Part shown: piece by piece, positions 10,192 to 19,131 of the stretch
Layout: every line of letters starts with the position of its first letter
How positions within the stretch are numbered: position 1 is the first letter of the stretch
Source of the DNA: Bryobacterales bacterium
Lineage (GTDB): Bacteria; Acidobacteriota; Terriglobia; Bryobacterales; Bryobacteraceae
Length of the DNA stretch: 64,000 bases
Direction: 5' to 3'
Assembly (NCBI GenBank): GCA_003170915.1
Contig: PMYB01000127.1
Location: 5,721 to 69,720 of the forward strand
Notes under the pieces: generated by a model
Seen by the model: the letters and a program-made list of their open reading frames with translations, nothing else
Database searches by the model: none
Told to the model about the DNA's origin: nothing
Program-made: the position numbers and the translations under genes

Positions 10192-11154
10192 ATGCCGGCC
10201 ACGGAAGAAACGCGCGTGCGTCTTGCCGCGATTCCTAATTTAACTGTTTCCACCGGCGCTCCGCTCTCCCGTTACACGCGCTTCGGGATTGGGGGGCCCG
10301 CCGATCTCTACGCCGAGACCGGCGATGTCGAGGCCTTCATCGCCGCCCTCGCCGCCGCGCGATCGAGCGGCATTCCCACCGTGGTGATCGGCGGGGGCAC
10401 CAACCTCGTGGTTTCCGACGGCGGCTTCCGTGGCATCGTGCTGCGCTACCGAGGCGACCGCCTCATGGCCGCCAGCGGACACGTCACAGCGGAGGCCGGC
10501 GCGGTCTTGGAGGACCTGGTGAGTTTCGCCATCGAGCGCGGCCTCCAAGGCCTGGAAACCCTGGCGGGCATTCCCGGCTCCGTCGGCGCGGCCATCTACG
10601 GCAATGCCGGCGCATATGGCCACTCCCTCTCCGAGCGGGTGACGAATGTCCGCTTTTACGATGGCCGCGAAATCCGCGTCTTCACCAACGAAGAGTGCCA
10701 GTTTCACTATCGGGAGAGCATTTTCAAACGCCACAAAGACTGGATTGTTTTCTCGACGGAGTTGCTGCTGGAGCCTGCCGACACCGCTCGACTGCGCCAG
10801 ACCGCCGCGGACATTCTCAAGGTCCGCAACGAAAAGTTTCCCGTCACCATGAAGTGCGCCGGCAGCATCTTCAAGAACCTGCTGCTCGAAGATCTGCCCC
10901 CGGCGGTGGCGGCCGAAGTCCCCGCCAACGCGGTGCGCGAGGGTAAAGTCCCCGCCGCCTGGTTTCTGGAGCAGGTGGGCGCCAAGGGATGTCGGCGCGG
11001 CGACATTCACGTGGCCGCCTATCACGCCAACCTGATCTACAACGCCGGCGCCGGAACCGCTTCCGACCTCCGCGCGCTCATCGAAGACCTGAAGGCCCGC
11101 GTGCGCGCGCGCTTCGGTATGGATCTCGAAGAAGAGGTGCAGTACGTCGGGTAA
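10192..11154 (+). CDS. murB: UDP-N-acetylmuramate dehydrogenase
   Basis: MurB reduces UDP-GlcNAc-enolpyruvate to UDP-MurNAc with NADPH and FAD in peptidoglycan synthesis. The 320-residue protein shows the FAD-binding signature (TRFGIGGPADLY, VIGGGTNLVVSDGGFRGIV), GLEGLAGIPGSVGAAIYGNAGAYG-type substrate motif (here GLQGLETLAGIPG and GAAIYGNAGAYG), the catalytic serine region KCAGSIFKNL and a C-terminal Glu in EEVQYVG. It is a type II-like enzyme by length and loop content. The in-frame start at 10153 was rejected because it overlaps the divergent gene. Confidence 0.93.
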   Translation: MPATEETRVRLAAIPNLTVSTGAPLSRYTRFGIGGPADLYAETGDVEAFIAALAAARSSGIPTVVIGGGTNLVVSDGGFRGIVLRYRGDRLMAASGHVTAEAGAVLEDLVSFAIERGLQGLETLAGIPGSVGAAIYGNAGAYGHSLSERVTNVRFYDGREIRVFTNEECQFHYRESIFKRHKDWIVFSTELLLEPADTARLRQTAADILKVRNEKFPVTMKCAGSIFKNLLLEDLPPAVAAEVPANAVREGKVPAAWFLEQVGAKGCRRGDIHVAAYHANLIYNAGAGTASDLRALIEDLKARVRARFGMDLEEEVQYVG

Positions 11155-11164
11155 TACAAAAAGG

Positions 11165-11170
11165 TATACT
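11165..11170 (+). promoter_or_regulatory. -10 hexamer 7 nt before pip ATG
   Basis: TATACT, then seven bases, then the ATG at 11178. No Shine-Dalgarno sequence is present in the gap. Same geometry as at ruvA and murB. Confidence 0.45.
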
Positions 11171-11177
11171 TTCAGCG

Positions 11178-12161
11178 ATGCTCAACCACCCCCTGCCTGT
11201 ATCCACCATGAAGGATCCCGTCACCTGGCTCTACCCTCCCATCGAGCCCTACAACACGGGCCGGCTCCAGGTGTCACCCGTCCACGAGATCTACTTCGAG
11301 GAGAGCGGCAACCCCTCCGGCAAGCCGGTGATCTTTCTGCACGGCGGTCCCGGCGGCGGTTCCGATCCCAAACAGCGCCGCTTCTTCCATCCCGAAAAGT
11401 ACCGCATCGTGAACTTCGACCAGCGCGGCTGCGGCAAGAGCACGCCCTACGCGTCTCTCGAAGCCAACACCACCTGGGACCTCGTCGCCGACATCGAGAA
11501 GGTCCGCGAGCGCCTCGGCATTGAGCGCTGGCAGGTGTTCGGCGGATCGTGGGGATCCACCCTCGCCCTCGCCTACGCCGAAACTCATCCCGAGCGCGTC
11601 ACCGAACTCGTCCTCCGCGGCATCTTCCTCCTCCGCAAGCGGGAAATCGACTGGTTCTACCAGCGCGGAGCGTCGGTCCTCTATCCCGACGCGTGGGAGC
11701 CGTATCTCGCCCACATCCCGGAGGCCGAGCGCGGCGATCTGCTTTCCGCCTACTACCGCCGTCTTACCAGCGACCATCCGGCCGTGCGACTCGCGGCTGC
11801 GAAGATCTGGAGCGGGTGGGAGGGCGCCACCTCCAAGCTCCTGCCCGACCCCGCTTTCACCGGCCACTACGAAGAGGATGAGTTCGCCCTCGCCTTCGCG
11901 CGCATTGAGGTCCACTACTTCCTCAACAAGGGGTTTTTCGAGACCGACGACCAGTTGTTGCGCAACGTTTCGCGCATCCGCCACATCCCCGGAGTGATCG
12001 TGCAGGGCCGTTACGACGTCGTTTGCCCCATGGAAAGCGCGTGGGCGCTCCACCGTGCGTGGCCCGAAGCCGACCTCATCATCACCCCCGACAGCGGCCA
12101 CAGCGCCTTCGACCCCCCGAACAGTCGCGCCCTCGTCGCGGCAACTGACAAATTCGCCTGA
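11178..12161 (+). CDS. pip: Proline iminopeptidase (alpha/beta hydrolase)
   Basis: A 327-residue serine peptidase that releases N-terminal proline. LYPPIEPYNTGRLQV and HEIYFEESGNPSGKPVIFLHGGPGGG are the family's N-terminal signature, with the oxyanion HGGPGGG; the nucleophile is Ser in GGSWGSTLAL at about residue 123; Asp and His are in GRYDVVCP and DSGHSAF near the C-terminus. The ATG at 11178 is preferred; MKDPVTWLYPP at 11208 is an alternative. No signal peptide, so cytoplasmic. Not obviously linked to its neighbours. Confidence 0.92.
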   Translation: MLNHPLPVSTMKDPVTWLYPPIEPYNTGRLQVSPVHEIYFEESGNPSGKPVIFLHGGPGGGSDPKQRRFFHPEKYRIVNFDQRGCGKSTPYASLEANTTWDLVADIEKVRERLGIERWQVFGGSWGSTLALAYAETHPERVTELVLRGIFLLRKREIDWFYQRGASVLYPDAWEPYLAHIPEAERGDLLSAYYRRLTSDHPAVRLAAAKIWSGWEGATSKLLPDPAFTGHYEEDEFALAFARIEVHYFLNKGFFETDDQLLRNVSRIRHIPGVIVQGRYDVVCPMESAWALHRAWPEADLIITPDSGHSAFDPPNSRALVAATDKFA

Positions 12162-12218
12162 CCCAAGGTTAAGCCCTACAGGGACAGGCCGCGATTGCCG
12201 ATGTTGTGATTGGCTAAC

Positions 12219-13679
12219 ATGCCTCTTACCGGCCGACTCCTCACCCCCGCCGCCCGCCGTCACGTGGCGCGCATGGTCCGCGCCATCGCTCCCACGGCCG
12301 ACCGCCTGGATCGCCGTTTCGCCGCCCTGCTCCGCCGGCGCCGCTATAATGCCGCGCAAATCCGAGCCTTCCTGGCCATCACACCCGCCGCCGCTTCACG
12401 CCTCCGCTCGCTGCCCCAATTCCTGGAGCAGGTGGAATACAACGGCCGCCGCCTGGCCAAGCTGAACGTTCCGCCGGCCGCGGCGGACGAAGTCCTGCGG
12501 GAGTTCGGCGGCCTGCTCGACCCGGTGCTCGCGGGCAATTTCGAGCCGGCGCGGGAGCAGCTCCAATTGGCCACCGTCCTTATCCTGAACGACGCCTTCT
12601 ACCAGGTCCGTGAGGCCGAGAGCCAGGCCTTTTTCGGCCTTTGCCACGCCGAAACCGAGGCTGCCGGTCTCGAGGACCTGCTCCGCCGTGTCGTCCGCAT
12701 CCTCACGCCGGCATTCCAGGCGAGCGCCGGCCGCCTCTTTCTGCTCGACCGGCCCGCGACTGGAAAACTCGCGCGCCCGCTTTACATCGAGCGCGGCAAG
12801 CCCGATGAGCGGCTCATCGCCGATCCGGAGATGCGCGGCCGCTACGCTTCCTATTGGTCGTACCCCATAGGCACGGCGGCGCTCCTTCAGTTCGGTTTTC
12901 GGGTGCGCTATCCGTGGCTGCCGCGCGAACTGGCGCTGCTCGTGGCCGCGGGCGAGCGTTGCCACGAGGCTCTCGAACGCGCCCGCATGGAGCGTGAAAT
13001 CCGCCGCCTGGAGGCCGAGGCGCGGTGCGTCGAGGAAGAAGAGCGGCGCCGCATCGGCCGCGAGCTCCACGACGAAGCCGGCCAATCCATGCTGCTGCTG
13101 CGCCTGCAACTGGAGATGATCGAGCGCGACGCTCCCGAACCCTTGCGCCCACGTCTGGCCGAGACGCGGGCCATCGTCGAGCGGACGGTGGACGAGCTGC
13201 GGCGCCTGATCGCGGCGCTCAGCCCGGCGGGGCTGGACCGCCTGGGCCTGGAATCCGTGCTTCGCCAACTCGCGGCGCGATTCCGGAAAGTCCACCCAGC
13301 CGGCCTGCGCCTGCGGATTCCGGCCCTCTCGGAGCGCCTTCCCAGGCGAACCCAGGAGGTGATTTACCGTGTGGCGCAGGAGTGCCTGCAGAACATTGCC
13401 AAACATTCCCGGGCGACTCAGGTAAACCTTTCGCTATCGACCGCCGATAAGAGTATCAGGCTGAGCGTAGCGGATAACGGCGCCGGCTTTTGTGCGGAAA
13501 CGGCACGGAATCAGCCGATGTCATTCGGCTTGGCGGGCATGCGGGAGCGGGCCGCGCTCCTGGGTGGAACGCTCGCTGTACGAAGCGCGCCCGGAGAGGG
13601 CGCCAAGGTCACTCTCCAGTTGCCGCGAAGCTCCGCACCAGTGACTCGAAATGGCAAAAATTCGCGTACTATTGACTGA
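12219..13679 (+). CDS. Sensor histidine kinase, NarL-system type (HisKA_3)
   Basis: A 486-residue cytoplasmic kinase without clear membrane helices. Residues 1-130 are a helical globin-sensor-like region, 150-265 resemble a GAF domain, and a short coiled coil leads to the HisKA_3 dimerisation box RRIGRELHDEAGQSML around residue 282, whose His is the phosphoacceptor. The ATPase has an N box (AQECLQNIAKHSRA), a G1 box (DNGAGF) and GLAGMRERAALLGG, a NarX/DegS-type pattern. It overlaps the regulator gene by 29 bases, so the two form a cognate pair. Confidence 0.88.
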   Translation: MPLTGRLLTPAARRHVARMVRAIAPTADRLDRRFAALLRRRRYNAAQIRAFLAITPAAASRLRSLPQFLEQVEYNGRRLAKLNVPPAAADEVLREFGGLLDPVLAGNFEPAREQLQLATVLILNDAFYQVREAESQAFFGLCHAETEAAGLEDLLRRVVRILTPAFQASAGRLFLLDRPATGKLARPLYIERGKPDERLIADPEMRGRYASYWSYPIGTAALLQFGFRVRYPWLPRELALLVAAGERCHEALERARMEREIRRLEAEARCVEEEERRRIGRELHDEAGQSMLLLRLQLEMIERDAPEPLRPRLAETRAIVERTVDELRRLIAALSPAGLDRLGLESVLRQLAARFRKVHPAGLRLRIPALSERLPRRTQEVIYRVAQECLQNIAKHSRATQVNLSLSTADKSIRLSVADNGAGFCAETARNQPMSFGLAGMRERAALLGGTLAVRSAPGEGAKVTLQLPRSSAPVTRNGKNSRTID

Positions 13680-14325
13680 CGATCACACCCTGTTCCGGCA
13701 GGCAATCCGGACGCTGCTTTCGGCGGAACCCGATCTCGAGATCGTTGGTGAAGCCGCCAACGCCTCGGATGCGGTTGCCATGGCCCAACAGGTCCATCCC
13801 GACGTGGTTCTCATGGATGTCGGCATGACCGGCATGAGCAGCTTTGAAGCCACGCGCCGCATTCGCAAGGAGCGCCCCGAGATCCGTGTCGTGTTCCTCT
13901 CCATGTACGACGACGAGGATTACGTAGCCGAGTGCGTGGACATTGGCGCCAGCGGTTACATTCTGAAGGAGAGTCCCGCCGATCAGTTGGTCACCGCCAT
14001 TCGCGAGGTGCATCGCGGCGGCAGTTATCTCAGCCCGCGTCTGCTCACCCGCCTGGTGGACGATTTCCGCGTGAAAGGCCGCGGTGGGCCGGCCCGCCAA
14101 CCGAGGTTCGGCACCCTGACCAAGCGTGAGCGCGAGATTCTCAAAATGCTGGCGGAAGGCCAGTCCGTCAAAGAGATTGCCTCCAGCTTCGAGCTGAGCG
14201 TCAAGACCGTCGAAGCTCACAAATTCAACCTGATGCGGAAGCTCGACATCCACAACAAGGCCCGTCTTGTGCAGTATGCCATTCAGAAAAAAATCATCCG
14301 CCTCCCCGAAATGGTAATGGTGTAA
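13651..14325 (+). CDS. LuxR/NarL-family response regulator
   Basis: A 224-residue regulator with a receiver domain (DDH at 9-11, phosphoacceptor Asp in VVLMDVGM at about 55, Lys in YILKESPADQL) and a LuxR-type helix-turn-helix (LTKREREILKMLAEGQSVKEIA at about 155, then LSVKTVEAHKFNLMRKL). It overlaps the kinase gene and is its presumed target. Target promoters are unknown. Confidence 0.92.
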   Translation: MAKIRVLLTDDHTLFRQAIRTLLSAEPDLEIVGEAANASDAVAMAQQVHPDVVLMDVGMTGMSSFEATRRIRKERPEIRVVFLSMYDDEDYVAECVDIGASGYILKESPADQLVTAIREVHRGGSYLSPRLLTRLVDDFRVKGRGGPARQPRFGTLTKREREILKMLAEGQSVKEIASSFELSVKTVEAHKFNLMRKLDIHNKARLVQYAIQKKIIRLPEMVMV

Positions 14326-14444
14326 TGCGTCCGCGGTGCCACACGTGTTTCATGTGACACAAGCCGTAGATTGGTAAACGACTTAGAATCAATTGCTTGC
14401 GATTTGGCCCCCGGTTTGCTCTCTCCGCGTGGGGAGAAGCGACT

Positions 14445-14573
14445 ATGGGAAGTATTTTGGGCTGCGTTCTAATGGCGGCGATCACGTTTCCGGTGGCGTT
14501 CTTCGTGGCGCGGAGCTGCCTGCGCGGCGTCATCCGCGTCATCACCGGGGGAGCGCACCGCGATGTGTTATGA
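14445..14573 (+). CDS. 42-residue membrane peptide coupled to the next gene
   Basis: An ATG at 14445 preceded by GGGGAG opens a frame encoding one hydrophobic helix (ILGCVLMAAITFPVAFFVA) and a basic tail (RSCLRGVIRVITGG). Its TGA overlaps the start of the exported-protein gene (ATGA at 14570). The ribosome site, hydrophobic pattern and coupling suggest a real small membrane protein. No family is recognised. Confidence 0.55.
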   Translation: MGSILGCVLMAAITFPVAFFVARSCLRGVIRVITGGAHRDVL

Positions 14574-15769
14574 TCGCAGCCGTGAAGAGATGGCACGCGG
14601 TTTTCTGCGCGCTCCTGTTCTTCATCCCATCGGGCGCTCATGCCGCTGACGTCCTGAACGGCGCTGCGCACGATCTCGCGCGCCAGACCGCCGCCTTCGC
14701 CGGTCCAGGCCAGCCGGTCTCGGTCGAGTACCGCAACGTTTCCTCTCTGGGCTCGGCCGAACTCGGCCAGGCGCGCATCGCGTTCGAGGCCGCGCTCAAG
14801 GAAGCTGGCCTACGGGTCAGCGACGTGGCGCCAGTGGCCGAACTCCGCCTCACACTTTCCGAAAACCCGTCGCAGTGCTTGCTGGTGGAAGAAGCGCGCA
14901 AGGGCGACGAGCGGCAGGTCTGGATGGCCGCATGGAAGCGGGCCGAACCGGCGGCCGCCGCCTTGCCGGGCATGGCGCTCGACAGGAAGCTGGTGTGGGA
15001 ACAGGAGGAGCAGATCCTGGACGTAGCGTTCCCCGCCGCCGGCATGCTGGTGCTCTCGCCTTCCAAGGTGACGCTTTACACGCATCAGAACGGATCTTGG
15101 GAGCCTCGGCAGGCCGTTCCGCTGGTGCCTGGGAAGCCGTGGCCGCGCGACCTGCGCGGCCGGCTGCGGGTAACCGGCGCGAGTTTTCAGGCATTTCTGC
15201 CGGGCGTGGCGTGCGGCGGCGCGGCGGAGCCTTCGCTCTCCATGGAATGCCGGGCGGGCGACGAGCCATGGGTGCTGGAATCGGGCGGCCGAGCCACGCT
15301 GCTGGCCAATTTCGCCGCTACGCGCAATCACTTTGACGGGCGCGTGGCCACCGGGACCGGTTTGCGAAAAACGATCGCGCCGTTCTATTCCGCCGCGTCC
15401 GCGGGAGAGCAGAACCGGTTGCTGTGGCTGCTGGCCATGCTGGACGGGCGCACCCAAATCTTCGATGCCTGGCTCGATCCGGTGGGCGCCATCGCCTCCT
15501 GGGGCAGCGACATCGCCGGCACGGAAGCGAGCTGCGGCGGTGGATCGCAGGTGCTCGCCACGCGGCCCGGCGATGCGGGCGAGCCCGATGCCATCCAGGC
15601 CTTCGCCATTGTGAACCGCGCCACCGCGCCACTCACCGCGCCGGTGGAGTTCGCCGGCCCGGTGACAGCGCTCTGGCCCTCGAGCGCAACCTCGGCCCTG
15701 GCGGTCGCGCGAGATCCACTGACAGGTAGATATGCGGCTTATGTCATCACCGTGGTTTGCGGTTCGTAA
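14570..15769 (+). CDS. Exported protein of unknown function
   Basis: A 399-residue protein. The ATG at 14570 is chosen because it begins a signal peptide (MIAAVKRWHAVFCALLFF, cleavage after GAHA) and is coupled to the small peptide; an upstream in-frame TTG would add 59 unlikely residues. The mature part starts with a domain of about 90 residues that looks like a secreted lipid/penicillin-binding accessory fold (LARQTAAFAGPGQPVSVEYRN), then a beta-rich region with repeated Trp and Gly positions compatible with a propeller. No catalytic motif is evident. It overlaps the next gene by 38 bases in an operon with a sensor kinase. Confidence 0.7.
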   Translation: MIAAVKRWHAVFCALLFFIPSGAHAADVLNGAAHDLARQTAAFAGPGQPVSVEYRNVSSLGSAELGQARIAFEAALKEAGLRVSDVAPVAELRLTLSENPSQCLLVEEARKGDERQVWMAAWKRAEPAAAALPGMALDRKLVWEQEEQILDVAFPAAGMLVLSPSKVTLYTHQNGSWEPRQAVPLVPGKPWPRDLRGRLRVTGASFQAFLPGVACGGAAEPSLSMECRAGDEPWVLESGGRATLLANFAATRNHFDGRVATGTGLRKTIAPFYSAASAGEQNRLLWLLAMLDGRTQIFDAWLDPVGAIASWGSDIAGTEASCGGGSQVLATRPGDAGEPDAIQAFAIVNRATAPLTAPVEFAGPVTALWPSSATSALAVARDPLTGRYAAYVITVVCGS

Positions 15770-16766
15770 CCTGGCCCTGGCGGCACTCGCGGCGGCAACC
15801 GCGGCGGCCGCCACCCGCCCGCATTACGGCGGCACGTTGCACGTCGAAATACGGCAGTCCTTCGAAACACCCGACCCGCCGGTCACCGGCTACGGAATGC
15901 CCAACCTGGCGCGGGCCTTCGCCATCACGCTCTGGGAAGCGGGCCGGCGCGCCGTGTACGCGGCCGACGAAAACGCCCCGGGCGGCCGTCCGTTTCTGGA
16001 CACCGTTGAAATCGAGATGGCGCGGCCCTTGCGCGACCAATCCATCGATCTCGAACTCGGCAAGACGGACGTGGTGGAACTTGGTCCCAGCGAGTTGCGC
16101 CGCCAGCCGGCCAGGCGCAAGGTCTGGCCGTCCGCGCCGGTGCGTCTGGTGGCGCTGGTCTTCGGTCCGCGGGTGGAAGACGCGCGCATCCGTGAGGCGC
16201 TGGCGCTGGCGGTGGACCGCGCAGCCATCCACAACGTGCTGCTCCAACGCCAGGGTGAGGTCTCCGCGGCGCTGTTGCCACAATGGCTCTCGGGCTACGC
16301 TTTTCTATTTCCAGCCGCGGCCGATTCCGCCAGGGCGCGCACGCTGGTGGCGGGTATTCCGGTCGCAGCGCGGGCCATTTCTTTCGGCGTGGAGGACCCC
16401 GCGGCGCGGCCCATTGCGGAGCGCATCGCCCTCAACGCGCGCGACGTGGGCCTGGCGGTTTCCGTGGTTCCGCAGGCCGCCGCCGCCGGCGTGCGCCTGG
16501 TGGAAGTGCGGATTGGCTCCTCCGATCCGGCGCTCGCACTGGCGGGCATTGCCGTCTCCCTGGGCCTTCCCGAGCCGGCGCGCGCCAGCTCTCCGGAGGC
16601 GCTCTACGCCGCCGAGCGCGCGCTGCTCGAAGGCTTCCGCGTCGTCCCGCTGTTCCATCTTCCGGATGTCTACGGGGTGAATCCGCGGGTGAAGGGCAGG
16701 CCGGGCATCGCGCCTCTGGGCGAGTGGCGTTTTGAAAACCTGTGGGTGGAAGGCGGCCGGCCATGA
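15732..16766 (+). CDS. Exported SBP-5 (oligopeptide-binding)-like protein
   Basis: A 344-residue protein with a signal peptide (LALAALAAATAAAAT) and, right after it, RPHYGGTLHVEI, the start typical of family 5 extracellular solute-binding proteins. ARIREALALAVDRAAIHNVLLQ matches the conserved hinge helix of that family, and VVPLFHLPDVYGVNPRVKG resembles its C-terminal lobe. At 344 residues it is much shorter than usual (about 500), so part of the first lobe is missing. No permease is adjacent; instead it overlaps (ATGA) an NtrY-like kinase, suggesting it may be a ligand-binding partner of that sensor. Confidence 0.7.
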   Translation: MRLMSSPWFAVRNLALAALAAATAAAATRPHYGGTLHVEIRQSFETPDPPVTGYGMPNLARAFAITLWEAGRRAVYAADENAPGGRPFLDTVEIEMARPLRDQSIDLELGKTDVVELGPSELRRQPARRKVWPSAPVRLVALVFGPRVEDARIREALALAVDRAAIHNVLLQRQGEVSAALLPQWLSGYAFLFPAAADSARARTLVAGIPVAARAISFGVEDPAARPIAERIALNARDVGLAVSVVPQAAAAGVRLVEVRIGSSDPALALAGIAVSLGLPEPARASSPEALYAAERALLEGFRVVPLFHLPDVYGVNPRVKGRPGIAPLGEWRFENLWVEGGRP

Positions 16767-18514
16767 CCTTCCGCACCCGCCTGCTGCTGATCTTCACGGT
16801 GGCGGTAGTGGCCTCGGTCGCGCTGGTCGAGTGGCTGGTTACCGACAGCACCCGCCAGGCATTCGAGCGCATGGAAACGCAGCGCGTGAACGGGCTGGTG
16901 GCGCAGTTCCGCAAGGAGTTCGCCGAGCGCGGGCAGCAGATCGTGCGCGCCGTCGATGGCATCGCGGCTTCCGAGGCCGCCGTCAACATCGCCATCTCCG
17001 CCGATTATTCCCCTTACTACAACGAAGCCGCGTCGCTCGCCTCGGCGCACGGGCTCGGCCTGCTGGAGCTGGTGGCGGGCGACGGCACGATGGTTTCCTC
17101 CGCCGAATGGCCCGCCCGGTTCGGCTACCAGGAGGACTGGCTCCGGGAGCCCGCGGATTGGGAATCGCGCGGCGCCTTCTTGAGGCGAGAGGAGCTGCCG
17201 GATGGCGCCACGCTGTCGCTGGTGGCGGTGGGCACGGTCAGCGCCGGCGGCCGCAAACTGTATGTCGCCGGCGGGCAGCAACTCGACCGCGAATTCCTCT
17301 CCAGCCTGGTGCTGCCGGAAGGCATGCGAGTGCTGCTGTATCGCAATCTGGAACCGGGGTTTTCGCCCGCGGAGCTGGTGGGCGGGCGCGCCGAAGACGT
17401 GCCCCGCGTCCGGCCTCTCATCGAGCAGGTACAACAGCGCAAACGCGCCATCGGCCGCACGCTGGGGAGTGGCGCCGCTGCCGAGACCTTTCATGCCCTG
17501 CCGCTCACGGGTTACCAGGAAGATCTGCTGGGCGTGCTGCTGATTTCGAGTTCGCGGCGCGACTTGGTGGAGCTCGAGTCGGTCCTCCACCGGACGGGCG
17601 TGGGGGTGGCGGCGGCCGGTATCCTGTTGGGAATTGCGCTGAGCTGGTGGGCCACAGCGCGCGTGACGCGCCCGGTGCGGCGCCTCGCGGAGAGCGCGGC
17701 GCGGGTGGCGACCGGAGACTGGGGGGCTACCGTGGAGTCGTCCTCCGCCGACGAGATCGGGCAACTGGCGCGCGCCTTCAATCGCATGACGCACGAACTG
17801 GTGGCGCAGCGCGAGTGCCTGGTGCAGGCTGAGCGCGTGGCGGCGTGGCGCGAGCTGGCGCGGCGCCTCGCGCACGAGCTCAAGAACCCGCTGTTCCCGC
17901 TCCAGATCACCGTCGAGAACATGCAGCGGGCGCGCGAGCACCACCCCGAACAGTTCGACGAAGTTTTCCGCGAAGGCACCGCCACCCTGCTCGATGAGCT
18001 CGCCGACCTGAAGCAGATCATAGGACGGTTCAGCGATTTCGCCAAAATGCCCACACCTGAAATGCAGCCGGTGAGCTTCAACGAGCTGGTGAGCGACACC
18101 CTGAAGCTGTTCGAGCCGCAGTTCGCCCAAGCGCGGGTGCGGGCCAACGCCGCGCTCGATCCCCGCCTGCGCCCCGTCCAGGCCGACCCGGACCAGATGA
18201 CCCGCGTCTTGCGCAACCTCATCCTGAACGCCATCGACGCCATGCCCGAGGGCGGAACTCTCACGGTGCGGACCATGGCCCTCGAGGGTGGCGTGCGCCT
18301 CGAGGTTTCCGATACGGGCCTGGGCCTCACTCCCGAGGAATCGAGGCGCCTGTTCACGCCGTACTACACCACCAAGACGCACGGCACCGGTCTCGGCCTG
18401 GCGATTGTGCAATCGGTGGTGAGCGACCACCACGGCCGCATTTCGGTCGAAAGCGCGCCCGGCAAAGGCACTACCTTCCGAATCGACTTGTCGTATGCTG
18501 GTGGAGTCCCATGA
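16763..18514 (+). CDS. NtrY-like membrane sensor histidine kinase
   Basis: A 583-residue kinase; ATGACC at 16763 overlaps the upstream stop. A membrane helix at 5-25 and a second near 275-300 enclose a periplasmic sensor of about 250 residues. HAMP (ATARVTRPVRRLAESAARV) is followed by the HisKA box RRLAHELKNPLFPLQ (His near residue 370) and an ATPase with N box (LRNLILNAIDAMPEGG), DTGLGLTPEE, FTPYYTTKTHGTGLGLAI. The LAHELKNPL..LQ form is characteristic of NtrY/AtoS-type kinases that pair with sigma-54 activators; such a regulator is encoded nearby at 20065. Confidence 0.9.
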   Translation: MTFRTRLLLIFTVAVVASVALVEWLVTDSTRQAFERMETQRVNGLVAQFRKEFAERGQQIVRAVDGIAASEAAVNIAISADYSPYYNEAASLASAHGLGLLELVAGDGTMVSSAEWPARFGYQEDWLREPADWESRGAFLRREELPDGATLSLVAVGTVSAGGRKLYVAGGQQLDREFLSSLVLPEGMRVLLYRNLEPGFSPAELVGGRAEDVPRVRPLIEQVQQRKRAIGRTLGSGAAAETFHALPLTGYQEDLLGVLLISSSRRDLVELESVLHRTGVGVAAAGILLGIALSWWATARVTRPVRRLAESAARVATGDWGATVESSSADEIGQLARAFNRMTHELVAQRECLVQAERVAAWRELARRLAHELKNPLFPLQITVENMQRAREHHPEQFDEVFREGTATLLDELADLKQIIGRFSDFAKMPTPEMQPVSFNELVSDTLKLFEPQFAQARVRANAALDPRLRPVQADPDQMTRVLRNLILNAIDAMPEGGTLTVRTMALEGGVRLEVSDTGLGLTPEESRRLFTPYYTTKTHGTGLGLAIVQSVVSDHHGRISVESAPGKGTTFRIDLSYAGGVP

Positions 18515-19128
18515 AACTCTGCGCATGCATGTTCGCACTCGCGGCGCTGGCATCCGGGCAAGTGGCCCATCAGAACCACCCACCCTCATCCGCCGAGTAC
18601 GCCAAGGTGCTCGAAGATCCTTCGCGCGATGAATGGCAGAAGCCGCACGATGTGGTGATGGCGCTCGCCCTTAAGCCGACGGAAACCATCGCCGATATTG
18701 GAGCGGGAACCGGCTATTTCGCACGGCGCTTCGCCCTCCATGCCGGCAAGGTTTACGCAGTCGATATCGACGCCAAACTGCTCGACATCGTCCGCAAGGA
18801 CGCCCCGGCGAACCTCGAGGCGGTCCTGGCCTCTCCCGACGACCCACGCCTTCCGGAGCGGTCCATCGACACGATCTTCTTTTGCGATGTGCTGCACCAC
18901 ATCGAGAACCGCCCCGCGTACTACGCCAGGCTCGCCAAGGCGTTGAAGCCGGGCGGACGCATCGTGATCGTGGACTTTTTTAAGAAGGAACTGCCAGTCG
19001 GGCCGCCACCATCCATGAAACTCTCCGATGACGAGGTGGTTGCGGAGCTCAAGGCGGCGGCCTTCACGCTCACCAAGCGGCTCGACATTCTGCCTTATCA
19101 GTATTACCTGTTCTTCGAGAAGCGCTAA
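18511..19128 (+). CDS. Exported SAM-dependent methyltransferase
   Basis: A 205-residue class I methyltransferase starting with ATGA overlap after the kinase. Motif I is IADIGAGTGYFARRF, motif II AVDIDAKLL and motif IV FCDVLHHIENR, followed by LKPGGRIVIVDF. The N-terminus (MKLCACMFALAALASGQ) looks like a signal or lipoprotein-type leader, giving the unusual prediction of an exported methyltransferase; many Acidobacteria carry such proteins. SAM is not expected in the periplasm, so an alternative internal start or cytoplasmic retention is possible. Confidence 0.8.
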   Translation: MKLCACMFALAALASGQVAHQNHPPSSAEYAKVLEDPSRDEWQKPHDVVMALALKPTETIADIGAGTGYFARRFALHAGKVYAVDIDAKLLDIVRKDAPANLEAVLASPDDPRLPERSIDTIFFCDVLHHIENRPAYYARLAKALKPGGRIVIVDFFKKELPVGPPPSMKLSDDEVVAELKAAAFTLTKRLDILPYQYYLFFEKR

Positions 19129-19131
19129 CCT

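Noticed and set aside
16670..18589. 639-residue minus-strand frame over the NtrY-like kinase
   Set aside because: Shadow frame; the plus strand holds complete HAMP, HisKA and ATPase motifs.
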